Shown here: positions 44,166-55,888 of the stretch, piece by piece | Numbering within the stretch: position 1 is the stretch's first letter | How the letters are laid out: every line of letters starts with the position of its first letter | Assembly (NCBI GenBank): GCA_037043015.1 | Contig: CM073329.1 | Location: 51,448 to 115,447 of the forward strand | Source of the DNA: Bryum argenteum | Lineage: Eukaryota > Streptophyta > Bryopsida > Bryales > Bryaceae | Direction: 5' to 3' | DNA length: 64,000 nucleotides | The notes under the pieces: model-generated | What the model saw: the letters and a program-made list of their open reading frames with translations, nothing else | Databases searched by the model: none | What the model was told of the DNA's origin: nothing | Program-made: the position numbers and the translations under genes

Positions 44166-45829
44166 TTATTTATTTTTTTGACCTTTTTATAGATATGACT
44201 TGCATGAGGTCAAAAAAAGTGGAATGAGTCTCTAAAAATTTGCATGAGCGTACTTAACTTGATTACCTAGATGAAAAAAAATATGACCTAATTTTTTGAG
44301 GTAACAATCATTAAACCCTGAAGTTCCTTAGATGCCAAAACGACTTTTTGCAATTTGGGGCAACCCAGATGAAGGGATGGAAAGATAGATTTTTTCCTAT
44401 AATTTTTATTGTGTGCTCTTCATATTGCAAAGTGTATATGGTAGAATTTCCAAAGCCACTTTCCAATTTAAAACCTCTATTCGGAAATTTCAGTTTTGAA
44501 TCTAAAAAAGCGGTTCAAGTTTAGTCTATTTTTTATTTTTTATTTTTTTGAAATATGTAATAACCAAATCACAACTCCAAATCTCAAGTGATTATCATTG
44601 TGTTGACACTTTTGTTGTTGTCATTAAGATAATACCATCTTATCAAAGAGAACCTAATGAAGCTCGATGTTTGTGAATTTAATGCTTCGATGACCTTGAT
44701 TAGAGTCATCTTATGTTATTGTGATTCCATGTGTCATTTTTAGATCCATTTGTCTACCTTGTGGGTCACTTATTATCAATCTCATTATCGATATCATCAA
44801 ACACTTGACCAAAAAAAAGGGCATGTACTATTCAATGAAATAAAATATCAAGATGATAGGTTCTTCTCAAAGATTAAAAGGATTGGCGATTGCAAATTCT
44901 CCCAAATTTCACTTTCTAAGAAATGACATAGTCGGTAGTTGCCAACCTTACAATCTTGAAGCCTCACAAGTAGAATAAGTGCTCTATATGAAAATGGCAT
45001 TGTAATACAATTCGATGATTAGTTGAATCCTCAAATCCTAACGCTACATGTAGATTAATTATGTCTAAAAAAATTCTATATTTTCATAAATGATGTTTCA
45101 GATACTTTAATAAATCAATAAGCTTCTGCTCATTGATACAATCATAATATGTTCATCAAAAGTGTTTTTATGGAGATAGATTTTCATGCAGGTGGAAGTA
45201 GCGGACCTTACTGCAACCCAATTAGGTGTAAAACTTCGCGAAGGAATAAGATTCAACAAGAAGTGAAAATTTGGTTCCCGAAGCAAATTAATGTGAACAA
45301 TGTACATTTCATCAAATTTTGTGAATCAACAACACAAATTGACTCGAGGTCATTGCTTGCATCGAAAATCTGCTTAGGGTTACATATATGAGTAATCAAC
45401 TTGTTCATTAAGTTGATTCATGGTAAAATCCTCTCATGTGATTGGTTCATTTCTTGAATTGGCTCAAAAGGCTTTTCATGTGAATTCAAGGTCAAATTCT
45501 TGATATTGGATTCTAATTTGTGGAGGACAAATCATGAATTGCCCTGCACTCCAAAATTGACAGCTATAAGAATGGAAATAAAATTCTTGGCCTTAGGGCC
45601 ATTGCTTGAGTTTCTTAGAAAGAATATTATTTATTGGAACATCATATCATGAACAAATGAAAAGTAGTGAAAGTCATCAAAACTATGAATTTGCCCCATG
45701 ACCTTGTTTTAGTCTTTTATATTGTAAGCAAATGACTCAAAGGGACCGAAGTTTCTATTTATCTATCTAAGCGAATGAGTATTACAAAGTACAAACACCA
45801 TGTCTGTCCGTGAAACTTTCTAAGAGTAG

Positions 45830-45976
45830 AAGTAACTTTTACTTCTTAAAATTTCTCCCTCATCGGCTTGCATGCCGCTGCCTCTAGAGAACTTACGTTT
45901 CAACAGTAAAAGTAAATTTTACTTCTAAAAATGTCTCCCTCATGTGCTTGCGTGCCGCTACCTCTGGAGAACTTGC
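45830..45976. repeat. ~75-bp tandem duplication
   Basis: Two diverged units of AGTAACTTTTACTTCTTAAAA, then TCTCCCTCAT, then CTTGCATGCCGCTGCCTCTA, then GAGAACTTACG. No coding potential. Confidence 0.7.
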
Positions 45977-46793
45977 GCCTCATTGATGTTGTCTCAACCA
46001 CCCTTCCTTACATTCTATAGATCACTTCCAAATTAATTTGTAAGCCACATCCGAGGTGCCTTTCATTTTGCTAAGTTATTTCTTGTTTATTTCCCAAAGC
46101 CGACTAGGCCATATTCTAATCAATCATGATTTGGTCACCCTCTAGCTTCCTAAATTTAGTGAGTATGAAGTTGAGACCTTTTGAAAATTGGAAGGTTTTT
46201 TGCAAACCTTCCAAAAAGTCCTTTCGAGCTTCAAAATATATCATACTCTAGAAGATATTCACAAGTCAAAGTTTGAAAACACTACTCAAAAGTTGCCCAA
46301 AACCCTAAACTTTTAAACACTTAATCCTAAACCCTAATACGCTTGTTTATCCTCAAAATTTGCCCAAAAACACTTAAATTACAAAAACTTCAAAAATTCA
46401 CCGAAAATTGAAATTTTACTTTTTTTCAAGTTTTGTCTTTGAACATGTAAACAAGGTATTAAGGCATGAACTCAATGTTCGGATTTTCAATCCAAATTTT
46501 GCTCACATTCCACTTTTATTGTCAAAATTCAATTGAATTTCAGCATACCTCCATGTGAATAATCAAGCAATTCATTAGGTTTTATAAAATGCATGAGGGT
46601 AGAAATTGTATAGACATGTTCTTAACTCACCTAGGTACAAGAATTTAAAGAGTCACACATTAGATTTTCTACCAAAGAAGGTTTCTTTGGGCCCTCAAAA
46701 AACTAGTTACCTTTTCTACAACAAGGCAAAATATTTTTTCTCCAACTTTAAACATTATGATGTCACAATTGGTAAGAATTTGAATATGAGATT

Positions 46794-47596
46794 TGTTAGC
46801 TGGGCTGCTAGAGTAGTGCTTTACTAAGTTTCCTCGGAGTCAACGTTAGGAAGGGGGGTTCTCAGGGCAAGTCGTGGTTTAAACGGAGAAGGGAGTCTTG
46901 GGCCTTTGACTGTCCGTGACAGCCTGGGCAACGTGGGGTAGGAGCATTAATGTCGGCAGGGAACACTAAGATCGTGAGAGTCTTGCTGCTTAATGTCCGA
47001 CTATCCACTTAGGGATATCGGAGTTGGAAAGGCAGCAGGGGGGTGAAAGGAGAGAGAAAGGCTCGACAGGAAAGAGTCGTCTGTGGTACTACGACTCACT
47101 CAGTCGCCATTGTAGTCTATGCTGCCTTAGCAGGTGCAATACCCCAAGCAGGGGGCGTGGGAGTTCCCTGCGTAAGGTCAGCGAAGAGCATCGAAGGATT
47201 CTTGCACAACATTGCCACAGAGACTAGGAACAAGAGAAGTATCGAGTTAGGTTAAGTGGGAGGGGGAGGACGTGTGTAGCAAAATGGCCATGCAAAGTCT
47301 AATAGAGAAGAGACAGGTTCTCAGACCTTTGTATTAAAATATGAATCCATACAATCGCAGCATTCTGCTCAATGTTGACATGGGGTGACTAAGAAGTGTC
47401 TATCCTCTGGTTTTCTACAACTTAAGTACTCTACTGCTGCCGAAATCTACTGCTGCCTGACGGTGGCCCTATCCGTCCGACTTGATCGCTCCGTGAATGA
47501 CGTCGCAGCCTGTTTTGTCTCCCGTGACTGCGTCACCTTCTGCTGATTTCCTCCAAAGCTGGTGTGCCCTCAGTTGACAACGTTGGCTTGGTAACA
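46794..47596 (-). repeat. Gypsy 3' LTR (803 bp)
   Basis: It aligns along its whole length with 55889-56690. The short frame at 47024-47255 recurs in the other LTR and is not a gene. Confidence 0.95.
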
Positions 47597-49821
47597 TTTG
47601 GCCATCTCTTCGAGAGCACAATCCGTCCTCGGATTTGTCATCGGCGGGAGGTACGCTCTGCTGGACGTCGATTGGGCCGGGTAATTTCCCGGGGCAGCTG
47701 CTGTCCTCAACGAGGAGGTTCAAATCCGCCATACATGTCTTTGATGGCGGCAGCAATGCCCCTGTGTAACAGGAGCTTGTCTCGGACATTGGCGGCATGG
47801 GCATAGACATCGTAGACATCTTACCTAGCATTTTATTGCAGCCCGGACAGTTGACGTTGTCGGCTTCGGGGTTGGCAAAACGCTGAGCTAAGTCCGGGTG
47901 GTCGATGAAGTACTGGCAGACCTCCTCGGCTGCCTGATGATACTCCTCTTCATCTTCACTGGAGTTCCCTGTTTCTACATCCCACGATCCATCGTCGAAC
48001 AATTTGAGCAACTCCTGTTTATACTCCGTAAATGATCGGGGTACTGGGTTTACCGATTGCCGTTGTGGAGAAGGGGCCGAGGGTAGAGGTGATGCCCCTC
48101 GACTTGGTGCGGTTTCTTCGGAAGCAGGGGGCCTTGGTGACGGCTGGGGAGTTTCCTCCGTGTCGGTGAAATGGTCCGGAATCTGGACTTGTTCAGCACG
48201 ATCTTCCGCAGGCACGGCCTGAAACCCTCCTAAGTCGCTGTCGGCGGAAGGAGCAAGGGCATCAGTGGGGGGGTGCTTCGGCAGGCAAAAGGAGGGGCGG
48301 TTGAGTACCGATTTCTCCTTCATCGATGTCCCCTGTTGTCGCTGTATCCATCATTTCGATGCTGTGAGCGTTATCATATGAGCCGTCGTAATCAGGCTCG
48401 TCAAGCCCTAATTCCCTCAACGAATCCTGCACGCATTGAGGGACAAGATCCTCGGGCAACTGTTGAGTGGCGGGGAGTTTGCACATCGCATGGTACATGA
48501 CCGTGGCTATGGTCGTGGCAGCGTTGTTTACCCATAGCAACTTGTTGGCTTCAAAGTTATCCATGTCGTTCTGCAGCTCCTTTTGCCTTGCATCCGCCAT
48601 CGGCACTGTGGTACGCTGGCTTGCCAGCTACTCATAACTCTCCCGAAGAGCGGTTTGACTGCTCTCCAAGGCCTTAACGCGTTCAATCGCGATGTCGCGC
48701 TATTGGGCTACTGCGAGGATTCGATCCTTGGCCGCTTGCAGGTCTATCTGCAAAATGCCCACCCTTGTTGCCAACTGTTGCCGATCGGTGTTGACCTTCT
48801 CTAGGTCATGTTGGAGCTGTAACACCCTGTCGTCCCTCTTTCTTATGTCAGCTTGCACAGCTCGCAGCTTTCGCGCATTCTCCACTTCGAGTTCTCTAAC
48901 CCTGATGTCTAACGCCTCTTTCTGTGTCTCTGCGCTGTCGAAGTGGGCCAACAAGGTTTGCAGACATGTTGTGAAGGCGTCCGCATGTCGTTGCAGTTGC
49001 TCTCGTGGTGATGTTTTCTGTGTTGCCTCTGCTGTCTGCGCCTCGAATTGAATGCGAGGTCGCTTACTGGAACTCGGAACTCCGGGGTTAGCCACTGGCA
49101 ACACGGTGGGGTTCGTTCGCTGTTGCTGTTGGATGTTAACAAAGCTCATCAGTGGCGGCATTGGGCGTTGGTCATTGTGAATGGCCAACGTTCTACTGAT
49201 GAAGGTGGACAAGAAGGGCCCAATCGGGCTCACGTAATTTGCCCTCCGCTGGTAATTCTTTAGCTCGAGCCTTAAGTTCTGCTCCATCAAGAGGCCCCAA
49301 TTGATCTTTGCTCTAGCTTTCGTCATCAGGAGCAACTCCAACTGTAATGGTGTGATGACATTACAGTTGATTCGAAAAAAGATTTGACTTAAGATGCCTC
49401 GGAGACGCACATACCAAGGTTCCGGGAGCAAGGCACCGATCTGTCTTACGTCGTACCCCTTGATGGGGTCACAATAAACGTTGGGAAACCTCGCGCGCAG
49501 GTCCGGCTTTTCGTAGCCGCAGTCCTCCGTCCACCTGGTGAGTCATGTACCATCCCACCCGTAGTGCTGAAAAAGGTAACCGCGAGAGAACTGCAGTTCG
49601 ACCCCCTCCACGGTGCCAACTGGAAATGCGTTGTTGTCATCTTTGAGCACCATGCTGTCCATGAATTGTCGACAACGATCAATGTTGAGTCGCCAATGGT
49701 GCATGTCTTCGCGGTAGCGATGAATGCCCGTCTCCGCAGCCCACACGTTATCGATCCTCGTGAGCCAGTCGATCATGTTCTTGGGCGTATGGAATGGTAG
49801 CAACTTCGGTTTCTGCGCCAT
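47597..49821 (-). pseudogene. Third ORF of the Gypsy element: coiled-coil protein, broken
   Basis: It starts at the ATG at 49821 (MAQKPKLLPFHTPKNMIDWL) and runs towards the 3' LTR. Same-frame stops lie at 49543-49545 (TGA), 48700-48702 (TAG) and 48628-48630 (TAG). A frameshift lies at the 7-G run at 48267-48273. The N-terminal part has no domain I recognise. The segment ITPLQLELLLMTKARAKINW is reminiscent of plant retrotransposon 'additional ORF' proteins. A long coiled coil follows (residues around EALDIRVRELEVENARKLRA), then a Pro/Ser-rich acidic tail and a CPGCNKML motif. It is neither RT, integrase nor an envelope: I see no signal peptide or membrane segment. Function unknown. Confidence 0.65.
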
Positions 49822-50808
49822 AGCTGACAGCAAAACACGCAAGTTGCCGGAAGACAACACAAGGTAAGTGAGCGAACGCAGCGAGGCGTGGAGGCAACAG
49901 TGGACTAAGAACGGCAAAGGCCGGACTTGGAGGCGGAAAGGGCGAGTGAGAGTGAAAATGAGAGTGAGGGTGAGAGGGATAGAGAGAGCGCGGGACAATG
50001 CAGCGCACAAATGAAGGTCCTTCTCCCCTGCTGCCATATTTATACATTTTTTGTTGTCTGTCTCGGCAGTAGGTCGGGGACTGGTCTCGGTGGGTGGTTT
50101 TGGCGGCGGGGGGTAACCTGAGCAAATTGGGTTTGAGTGTTTAGAGTGGCATCCTGAGCAAATTGAGTACTTGGGGTCGATTTTGGCGGCGTGGATAGGA
50201 CTTCGAGTGCCTGTCTCGGGTGGCGGCATACTGTCCATCATGGGGTCATCATTAGTGATGATGGCCCAATCACCAAGGTGCCCTTGATGGCTGTACTTGT
50301 CTACATGAATGTGATTTATGTGGACTACTGTGGGGGCAGCCTTGCCTTCCCCCTTTTTCCCTGCTGGCCGTGCCTGCTGAGTTTGTGTTAGTGTCCTCCC
50401 TACCAAGGCCTGATACTCCCCATGCTGGCTTTGAGTTGTCCTGCGTACTGCCGAGGCAACATTGGTGTGTGCCGAGGCGTGAGGTTGCCTTGGTGTTGCC
50501 ATTCGCCCTGTTGAGGCGGCCAGAGTGCCTACCGAGGCGTTAAGTTGTTTGTATAAAGATGGAGGTTTTGAGGCACCATGGTTGCCATTGTGTGAATCTG
50601 ATTTGTTGACATGGTTGGCCTCTGTTGTCAGCTGTCTTGTTTTGTCAACCGAAGTGTCTGTCGAGGCCTCAAGCGGAGTGTTTTTATGTGAGGTATCTGC
50701 GTTGTCTTTGGGTAGTACTGCTGTTTCTGCTGGGTTGGCTTCGTCTGACCACTGTTGTGCTTCGGTGACGAGATGGTTGTGTAGTTGTCCCAAACTTAAC
50801 GTCGGCAT
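49822..50808 (-). other. Open region between pol and the third ORF, with promoter-like sequence
   Basis: An uninterrupted frame runs from the ATG at 50808 (MPTLSLGQLHNHLVTEAQQW) into the third ORF. Its first part is Ser/Thr/Gln-rich without a known domain. Its last ~200 bp look more like a promoter plus CT-rich 5' leader than like coding sequence. It could be coding, an upstream ORF, or a spacer. Confidence 0.45.
50036..50044 (-). promoter_or_regulatory. Putative internal TATA box of the Gypsy element
   Basis: The minus strand reads TATAAATAT, 215 bp before the ATG at 49821. It is followed by a strongly CT-rich stretch (49930-49985), typical of plant transcription starts and 5' UTRs. Confidence 0.5.
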
Positions 50809-50849
50809 CTGTTGGCTGTTTAGTGCATGTTAATGCTTTAGCTTGGCTG

Positions 50850-53129
50850 CATTGACAATTGTTGCCTGCGCATTGAAGTTGTCATCGTTGACTAGAAGGA
50901 CGGTATTATTTGGTAAAGCTAGTTGTACCCTGTATGGTCCGTGCCAGACGGATTCAAATTTAGTTTTGTGCAATTTAGGATCCCTTGGGCACCATAGTAC
51001 TTGATCTCCTTTATCAAAAAGACGATGAGGATGTGATCCTTGAAAATGTTTCGTAGTGATCCTTGAAAATGTTTTCGCGCGGCATCACGGATTTCCTCTA
51101 GTTTGTGGAGGTCCTCCATCCTGGCAGCTAACACTCGGTGAGGAGCATAGTCTTTTGGCTGTAATGTTTGGAAGGTTGGAGCTAGGTACTCCGTGGGCAA
51201 CAGGGGCTGCGTGCCATAGACCAACTCAAACGGGCTGGCTTGTGTTGCCGACTTAACGGCTACTCGGTAGGCCCATAGTGCTGCTGATAAGCAGTCATCC
51301 CAGTCACCATAGTTGGCTTGCGTGAATTTGCGTAGCATATTGATGATAGTCTTGTTAGTAGACTCGGCTTGTCCATTTCCTTGAAGGTAGTATACTGTAC
51401 TGGTCCGTTGTTTGATGAGATGCTTCTCCATCAGTTCCTCAATGACAGCGTTGACGAAGTGTGTTCCTTGATCGGAAACAATTTCTAACGGGCACCCAAA
51501 TCTCGTAGTAATGTTTTCATAAATGAAGGTTGCGGTGACAACAGCAGTGTTATTTCGGAGAGGTTTGGCTTCCACCCACTTTGTTGTATAATCGGTGGCA
51601 ACGAGTATGTATCTATAGCCTTGTTTTGTCACCGGACGAATGGGGCCAACAAAGTCTAAACCCCATCTCTAAAAGGGTCCTAGTGGGAGGATGGGCTTCA
51701 TTGGCACCCTGCCTTGGTATTGGAAATTTGTGGCGGCAATTTGGCACGCATGGCATCGTTTGATGTAATCAAATGTATCTTTGTGCAGCGTTGGCTACCA
51801 ATACCTTGTTGCCAGTATTTTCTTAATGGTGGTCTCCGGCCCCTGATGTCCCCCTGCTGGCCCATCATTTAAATGCGAAATGATGTCTGGTTGTTGACTA
51901 GTGGGTACGCAGAACCGAATCTCACCGTCCACTCCCTTACGGTATAGCCGCCCTTGGACGAGAGTGTATGGCAGCGTTGTTCTTACAAACTTGATTCTTT
52001 GGGTCTCTGTGGTTTCTTCGGGAAGCTTACCGCTAGCCAGGTATTCGATAATGTGCTGTCTCCAATCCTTGTCTTCTGTTGCCTCTGTTGCCTTTGTTGC
52101 ATGTATAGCCGCCGTTTGTATGTATGGTTCGTTAAAGGAGTCATCGATGCCTTCCTCAGTTGTATTTGTGTCGCGTGATAAATAGTCCGCTACAATGTGT
52201 CGTTTGCCCGGAATGTAGACAACCTCAAAATCGTACTCCATGAGAATCATAATCCACCTTGCTACTCTGCATGTAATCAATGGTTGATTTACCAGATAGG
52301 ACAAACTATGGTGATCTACCATGAACCGGAATTTATTTCCAAGTAAATAATGCCGAAATTTCTTTACTGCATAAATCATAGCCAGAGCTTCCCTCTCAGT
52401 GGTTGAGTAGTTTTTCTCTGCTTGATTAAGCAATCGGCTGGCGTAGGCAACAGGTTGATCATGTTTGTCGTCTACGTTTTGGGCTAACATGACCCCCACG
52501 GCGATCTGAGAGGCGTCGGTGTGTACGTGGAAAGGTTTTGTCCAATCGGGTGCCAACAGTATGGGTGCTCTTGAATAAGCCCGTTTAATTTTTTCCAAGG
52601 CGGCTTGTGCTTCAGTTGTCCAATCGCGAGGGTATGAATAGCCAGCGTGGTTCAGCTTGGTGATAGGAGCGGTAATATGAGCCAATTTTTCAATGTACAT
52701 CCTATTGAACTGTGATAAGCCCAATAGTCTTTGTACGCCTTTTTGGTCCTTGGGTGGGGTCATATCCATGATGTCTTGTATTTTTGCTGGATCGGGAAGT
52801 TTACCGTATTTGCATACGATATATCCCAGAATGACTCCGGCAAAAAATAAGAACATACATTTGTCGGCGTTGAGGCTGACTCCATTAGTTCGACAAGCTT
52901 GGAATATTTGTCTTAAGTGGTCAACGTGGTCCTTCATTCGGCCATATACCGTTCCGTCATCGAGGTAGATACGAAAAAATCGTTTTAGATAGGGACGGAA
53001 TATTAACTCCATAACCCTTTGGAATGTCATGCGTACGTTTTTGGCACCAAAGGGCATCCGTTCGAATTGGTAAGGTCTCCACTCTGTTGAGAACGCTGTC
53101 TTGTTCTTGTTTTGTTCAGCCATGGCCAC
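50850..53129 (-). pseudogene. Gypsy pol, second part: RT end, RNase H, integrase
   Basis: This continues the 55817 frame after the TAG at 53130-53132. RT motifs: FERMPFGAKN and the catalytic IYLDDGTVYG. RNase H: HVHTDASQIAVGVMLAQ, YSTTEREALAMIYAVKKFRHYL, VDHHSLSYL and ADYLSRD. Integrase: HHCC-type region near 51720-51850, WGLDFVGPI, and the catalytic D, D, E in [17 protein letters not shown] and [12 protein letters not shown] stops interrupt at 51795-51797 and 51669-51671. A 23-bp duplication (51033/51056) shifts the frame before the C-terminal segment, which is still readable to about 50855. Confidence 0.9.
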
Positions 53130-55817
53130 CTAGTAGTATCCAGAGAAACAGTCTAAAAACGAATACATTTCATGGCCTGCGACCTCGTCTATAATTTCTT
53201 CCATATGTGGCAGCGGGTAGTGGTCTTTTTTAGTGGCAGCATTGAGTTTCCGAAAATCCACGCAAATACGCAAGGCGCCGTTCTTTTTAGGGATGATAAC
53301 CATAGGTGACAACCAGGGCGCGGCATCGGCGGGGGATATGAATTTTGCACTCAACAATTTTTCCAGTTCAATTTTTACCTTGGCAGCATAGTTGGGGTTC
53401 ATGCGGTACCTCCGTTGTTGTACAGGCTGCGCGTTGGGCTTCAAATCTATGGTATGTTCGGCGATGTTTCTGGGAATTCCCTTGAGGTCTTCATGTGTCC
53501 AGGCAAATATATCTCGGTATTCCTGAAACAGCGCTATTGCCGCTTGTTTGATGCCCTTGGGAGCGTCAGCGTTGATTTTAACGTACTTTGGTTCCTCGGT
53601 GCTACCCAAGTTCACTAGTTCAACGTTGTCTGTGGCACCGTTGGTCCGTCCGGTGACAACTTGTTGCTCCAAGGCTTTTGTGGCTGGTGTCACATTTACC
53701 GTGATGTCTTCTTGGACTTCCTGTGTGAAGTGTTCAGGTATGTCTAATCCCTCTTCCTCTTGAACAATGCTGGCTAGTTGTATTTCGGCAACAGGGATTA
53801 AGGCGGGGTCGGCGTGGAAAACTAAAGCCTCTTGTTCTGGTGTCAATCCTTTGACCCAATTAGTTCCTGCTGTGAATCGGATCTGATCTACTTTGGCTTT
53901 AGTGACACACCTATCCACCGGAATGACGACTATTTTGTCATGATGGCGTAGACGAATCTGATTCCGTGCCCAATCATGCACAGCATTCATATCCCTTAAC
54001 CATGGTCGTTCTAATATCATAGGGAAGTTAGTGCTGTCTGGCATGTCAATGACGACAAAGGTGGCTGGTGTCGACACTCCGTGTGTGGTGATGGCGACAG
54101 TGGCCAGTATGCCTAATGGGGTTACTGGGGCGTCGTTGGCCATCCTTAATATGAACTGAGCCATCTTAGGCAGCGACAACCCTAACTGTCGCCTAAGGCT
54201 GTCACTCACAACGTTGACACCGGAGCCTCCATCCACTAAGACATTGGATAGCTTATGTTGTCCTAGCCGTAAGTGTATAACGGCAGCGTCGGGATCGATG
54301 GTTGTTACATTGGTATCGAGAGTCGTCAATGCTGTCGTAGTATTGGGCAATGCTGTCTGTTGCAAATACTTCTGTAATTCTGGACTAATTTTCAGTAGAC
54401 TGGTTAGTGTAATACTCACAGTAGTGTTGTCAAGTATCTGTTGCATGTTGATATCCGTGGTTGACTCCAGATCTGCTTGTATTTGTTTTCGAAGATTGTG
54501 CAATCGTTCCCAGTGTTGTTCCGGGAACGGTTTGCGGTGTTCCACCACATGATCTGGTGCCACGACTTTAGATCTTGTAGTTACGGCAGCGGTGCTAATT
54601 GTGGACACATTTGTTTCAGTCCCGTGTACTTCTGTCAACGTTACTCCCCCCCGTCTGTTTGGGTTGAGCCTCTGGAGGTCCGTAGTTGTCGTTGTTTGCT
54701 GATGTGTTTCAGAAGTGTGTCTATCATGTGCCCAACGTTGTTTTAGGATGGGGCACTGCCCTCGCCTATGGTGGAGAGATCCACACTCCCAACACCCGTC
54801 ACCCTTTCCTGGTTGAAAGGCGTCTACGTGGACTTCGTCGGGGTACAATGCTGCCGTAGTGGGGCGGGGTCGTCTGTTGTCATTTGTTGCGTTGTTGCCT
54901 GATGCGAACCAGCAACGGCCGTTGTGGGCCTTCCTACAAGTGGAACACAGAGTCAACGTGATGCGTGCATCTTTTCGTGAGGTTGGCAAGGGCAACAGCG
55001 GAACTTGTGTTTTGTTAAGCAATCCTAACTCCCTACTGATGTCATTGGCGGCCGTTAGAATATCCGGTAAGGTTTTTACACCCCTGATGACAATACCTTG
55101 CTGAATCCAAGGTAACAGACCCTTTTTGAACCATTCACATAAGTAGTCTTCGGTTGGCTTTTGATTGAGTTTGTCAGCCAATTGTTTGAAACGGTCGTAA
55201 AAGGTATCAACAGTTTCCCCTTTGTCCTGCGTGATGTTGCCTAAAGCACGAAGTATTTCGGAGGACGTCTTTAGTTTACGAAATTTCTGTAAGAAACTTC
55301 GTTCCATGTCCTCCCAAGTAGGATTGACATGTTCTGCTTCGAAGTCAATGTACCAATTGATGTGGTTTCCCTGTAAGGTGGTTCCGAAGAGATTTTGTAA
55401 GTCAGCAGTTGTGGAAACTCCATTGGTACGAGCAATGACTTTGAATCGTCTGATGTGCCAATCGGGGTCTGCAGCGTCGTCAAACACTGGGTATGGTATC
55501 TTTGGTAATTTGATTAACCTATCTCTTTCCCCTGAGTCCATCGAAGTGGCCACCGTAGGATTGATAGGTGGCACCGAAGTGGAGGCTGATGGCATCGCTG
55601 CGACTCCGGGGCTTGGCATTGTTGCCGAGGTAGCTGGACCATGCAGGCTTTCATACTCATGAGTAAGTATTTCAAGTCGTGCATTGGTAGCCTCATTTTT
55701 TGCAACTAGTTCTGTCATTTGTTGCTTCATCCATTGCAAGAATTCTTTGGTAGAATTTGGATCATCGTTTGGTGGTGCCGTTTCCGGCTCTTTGTCCTTC
55801 GGCTGTCGTGGCGCCAT
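53130..55817 (-). CDS. Gypsy gag-protease-RT (N-terminal part of the polyprotein)
   Basis: An 895-aa open frame. Gag: a hydrophobic core (NWYIDFEAEHVNPTWEDMER to FKKGLLPWIQQGI), then zinc knuckle CWECGSLHHRRGQC (CX2CX4HX4C). Retropepsin: VLVDGGSGVNVVSDSL, with the DGGS form common in plant Ty3 elements. RT start: PWLSPMVIIPKKNGALRICV, DFRKLNAATKKDHYPLP and YSFLDCFSGYY. It ends at a TAG that replaces a conserved glutamine position, and pol resumes in the same frame on the next codon. Confidence 0.9.
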   Translation of the reverse strand: MAPRQPKDKEPETAPPNDDPNSTKEFLQWMKQQMTELVAKNEATNARLEILTHEYESLHGPATSATMPSPGVAAMPSASTSVPPINPTVATSMDSGERDRLIKLPKIPYPVFDDAADPDWHIRRFKVIARTNGVSTTADLQNLFGTTLQGNHINWYIDFEAEHVNPTWEDMERSFLQKFRKLKTSSEILRALGNITQDKGETVDTFYDRFKQLADKLNQKPTEDYLCEWFKKGLLPWIQQGIVIRGVKTLPDILTAANDISRELGLLNKTQVPLLPLPTSRKDARITLTLCSTCRKAHNGRCWFASGNNATNDNRRPRPTTAALYPDEVHVDAFQPGKGDGCWECGSLHHRRGQCPILKQRWAHDRHTSETHQQTTTTTDLQRLNPNRRGGVTLTEVHGTETNVSTISTAAVTTRSKVVAPDHVVEHRKPFPEQHWERLHNLRKQIQADLESTTDINMQQILDNTTVSITLTSLLKISPELQKYLQQTALPNTTTALTTLDTNVTTIDPDAAVIHLRLGQHKLSNVLVDGGSGVNVVSDSLRRQLGLSLPKMAQFILRMANDAPVTPLGILATVAITTHGVSTPATFVVIDMPDSTNFPMILERPWLRDMNAVHDWARNQIRLRHHDKIVVIPVDRCVTKAKVDQIRFTAGTNWVKGLTPEQEALVFHADPALIPVAEIQLASIVQEEEGLDIPEHFTQEVQEDITVNVTPATKALEQQVVTGRTNGATDNVELVNLGSTEEPKYVKINADAPKGIKQAAIALFQEYRDIFAWTHEDLKGIPRNIAEHTIDLKPNAQPVQQRRYRMNPNYAAKVKIELEKLLSAKFISPADAAPWLSPMVIIPKKNGALRICVDFRKLNAATKKDHYPLPHMEEIIDEVAGHEMYSFLDCFSGYY

Positions 55818-55867
55818 TGTTCTTGATGTAGGGCTTCTATTTGACTGGTGAGGAACTCGACACTACA

Positions 55868-55885
55868 TCCCCAGCATGGTCGCCA
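55868..55885 (-). other. Gypsy primer binding site
   Basis: The minus strand reads TGGCGACCATGCTGGGGA, three bases inside the 5' LTR. It begins with TGG, complementary to a tRNA CCA end, and resembles the TGGCGCCGTTGCCGGGGA class of plant Ty3 elements. The tRNA is not identified here. Confidence 0.65.
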
Positions 55886-55888
55886 AAA

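Larger units (their letters stand above)
42583..46793. other. AT-rich repeat-rich intergenic region
   Basis: No gene is seen. 42650-42860 is GC-richer and could hold a lost 3' exon of the preceding gene. The rest carries dispersed noncoding repeats (43650-44050 and 44240-44560 are related to each other and to 35280-35760), microsatellites and small tandem duplications. Confidence 0.5.

Noticed and set aside
47024-47255. Small ORFs in the Gypsy LTR
   Set aside because: The same frames occur in the other LTR (56119-56349); chance openings within the LTR.
49748-50125. Possible envelope-like hydrophobic segment in the Gypsy third ORF (LTLTLIFTLTRPF region)
   Set aside because: It comes from translating a CT-rich leader upstream of the likely start. 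There is no signal peptide or transmembrane arrangement, so there is no basis for calling an env gene.
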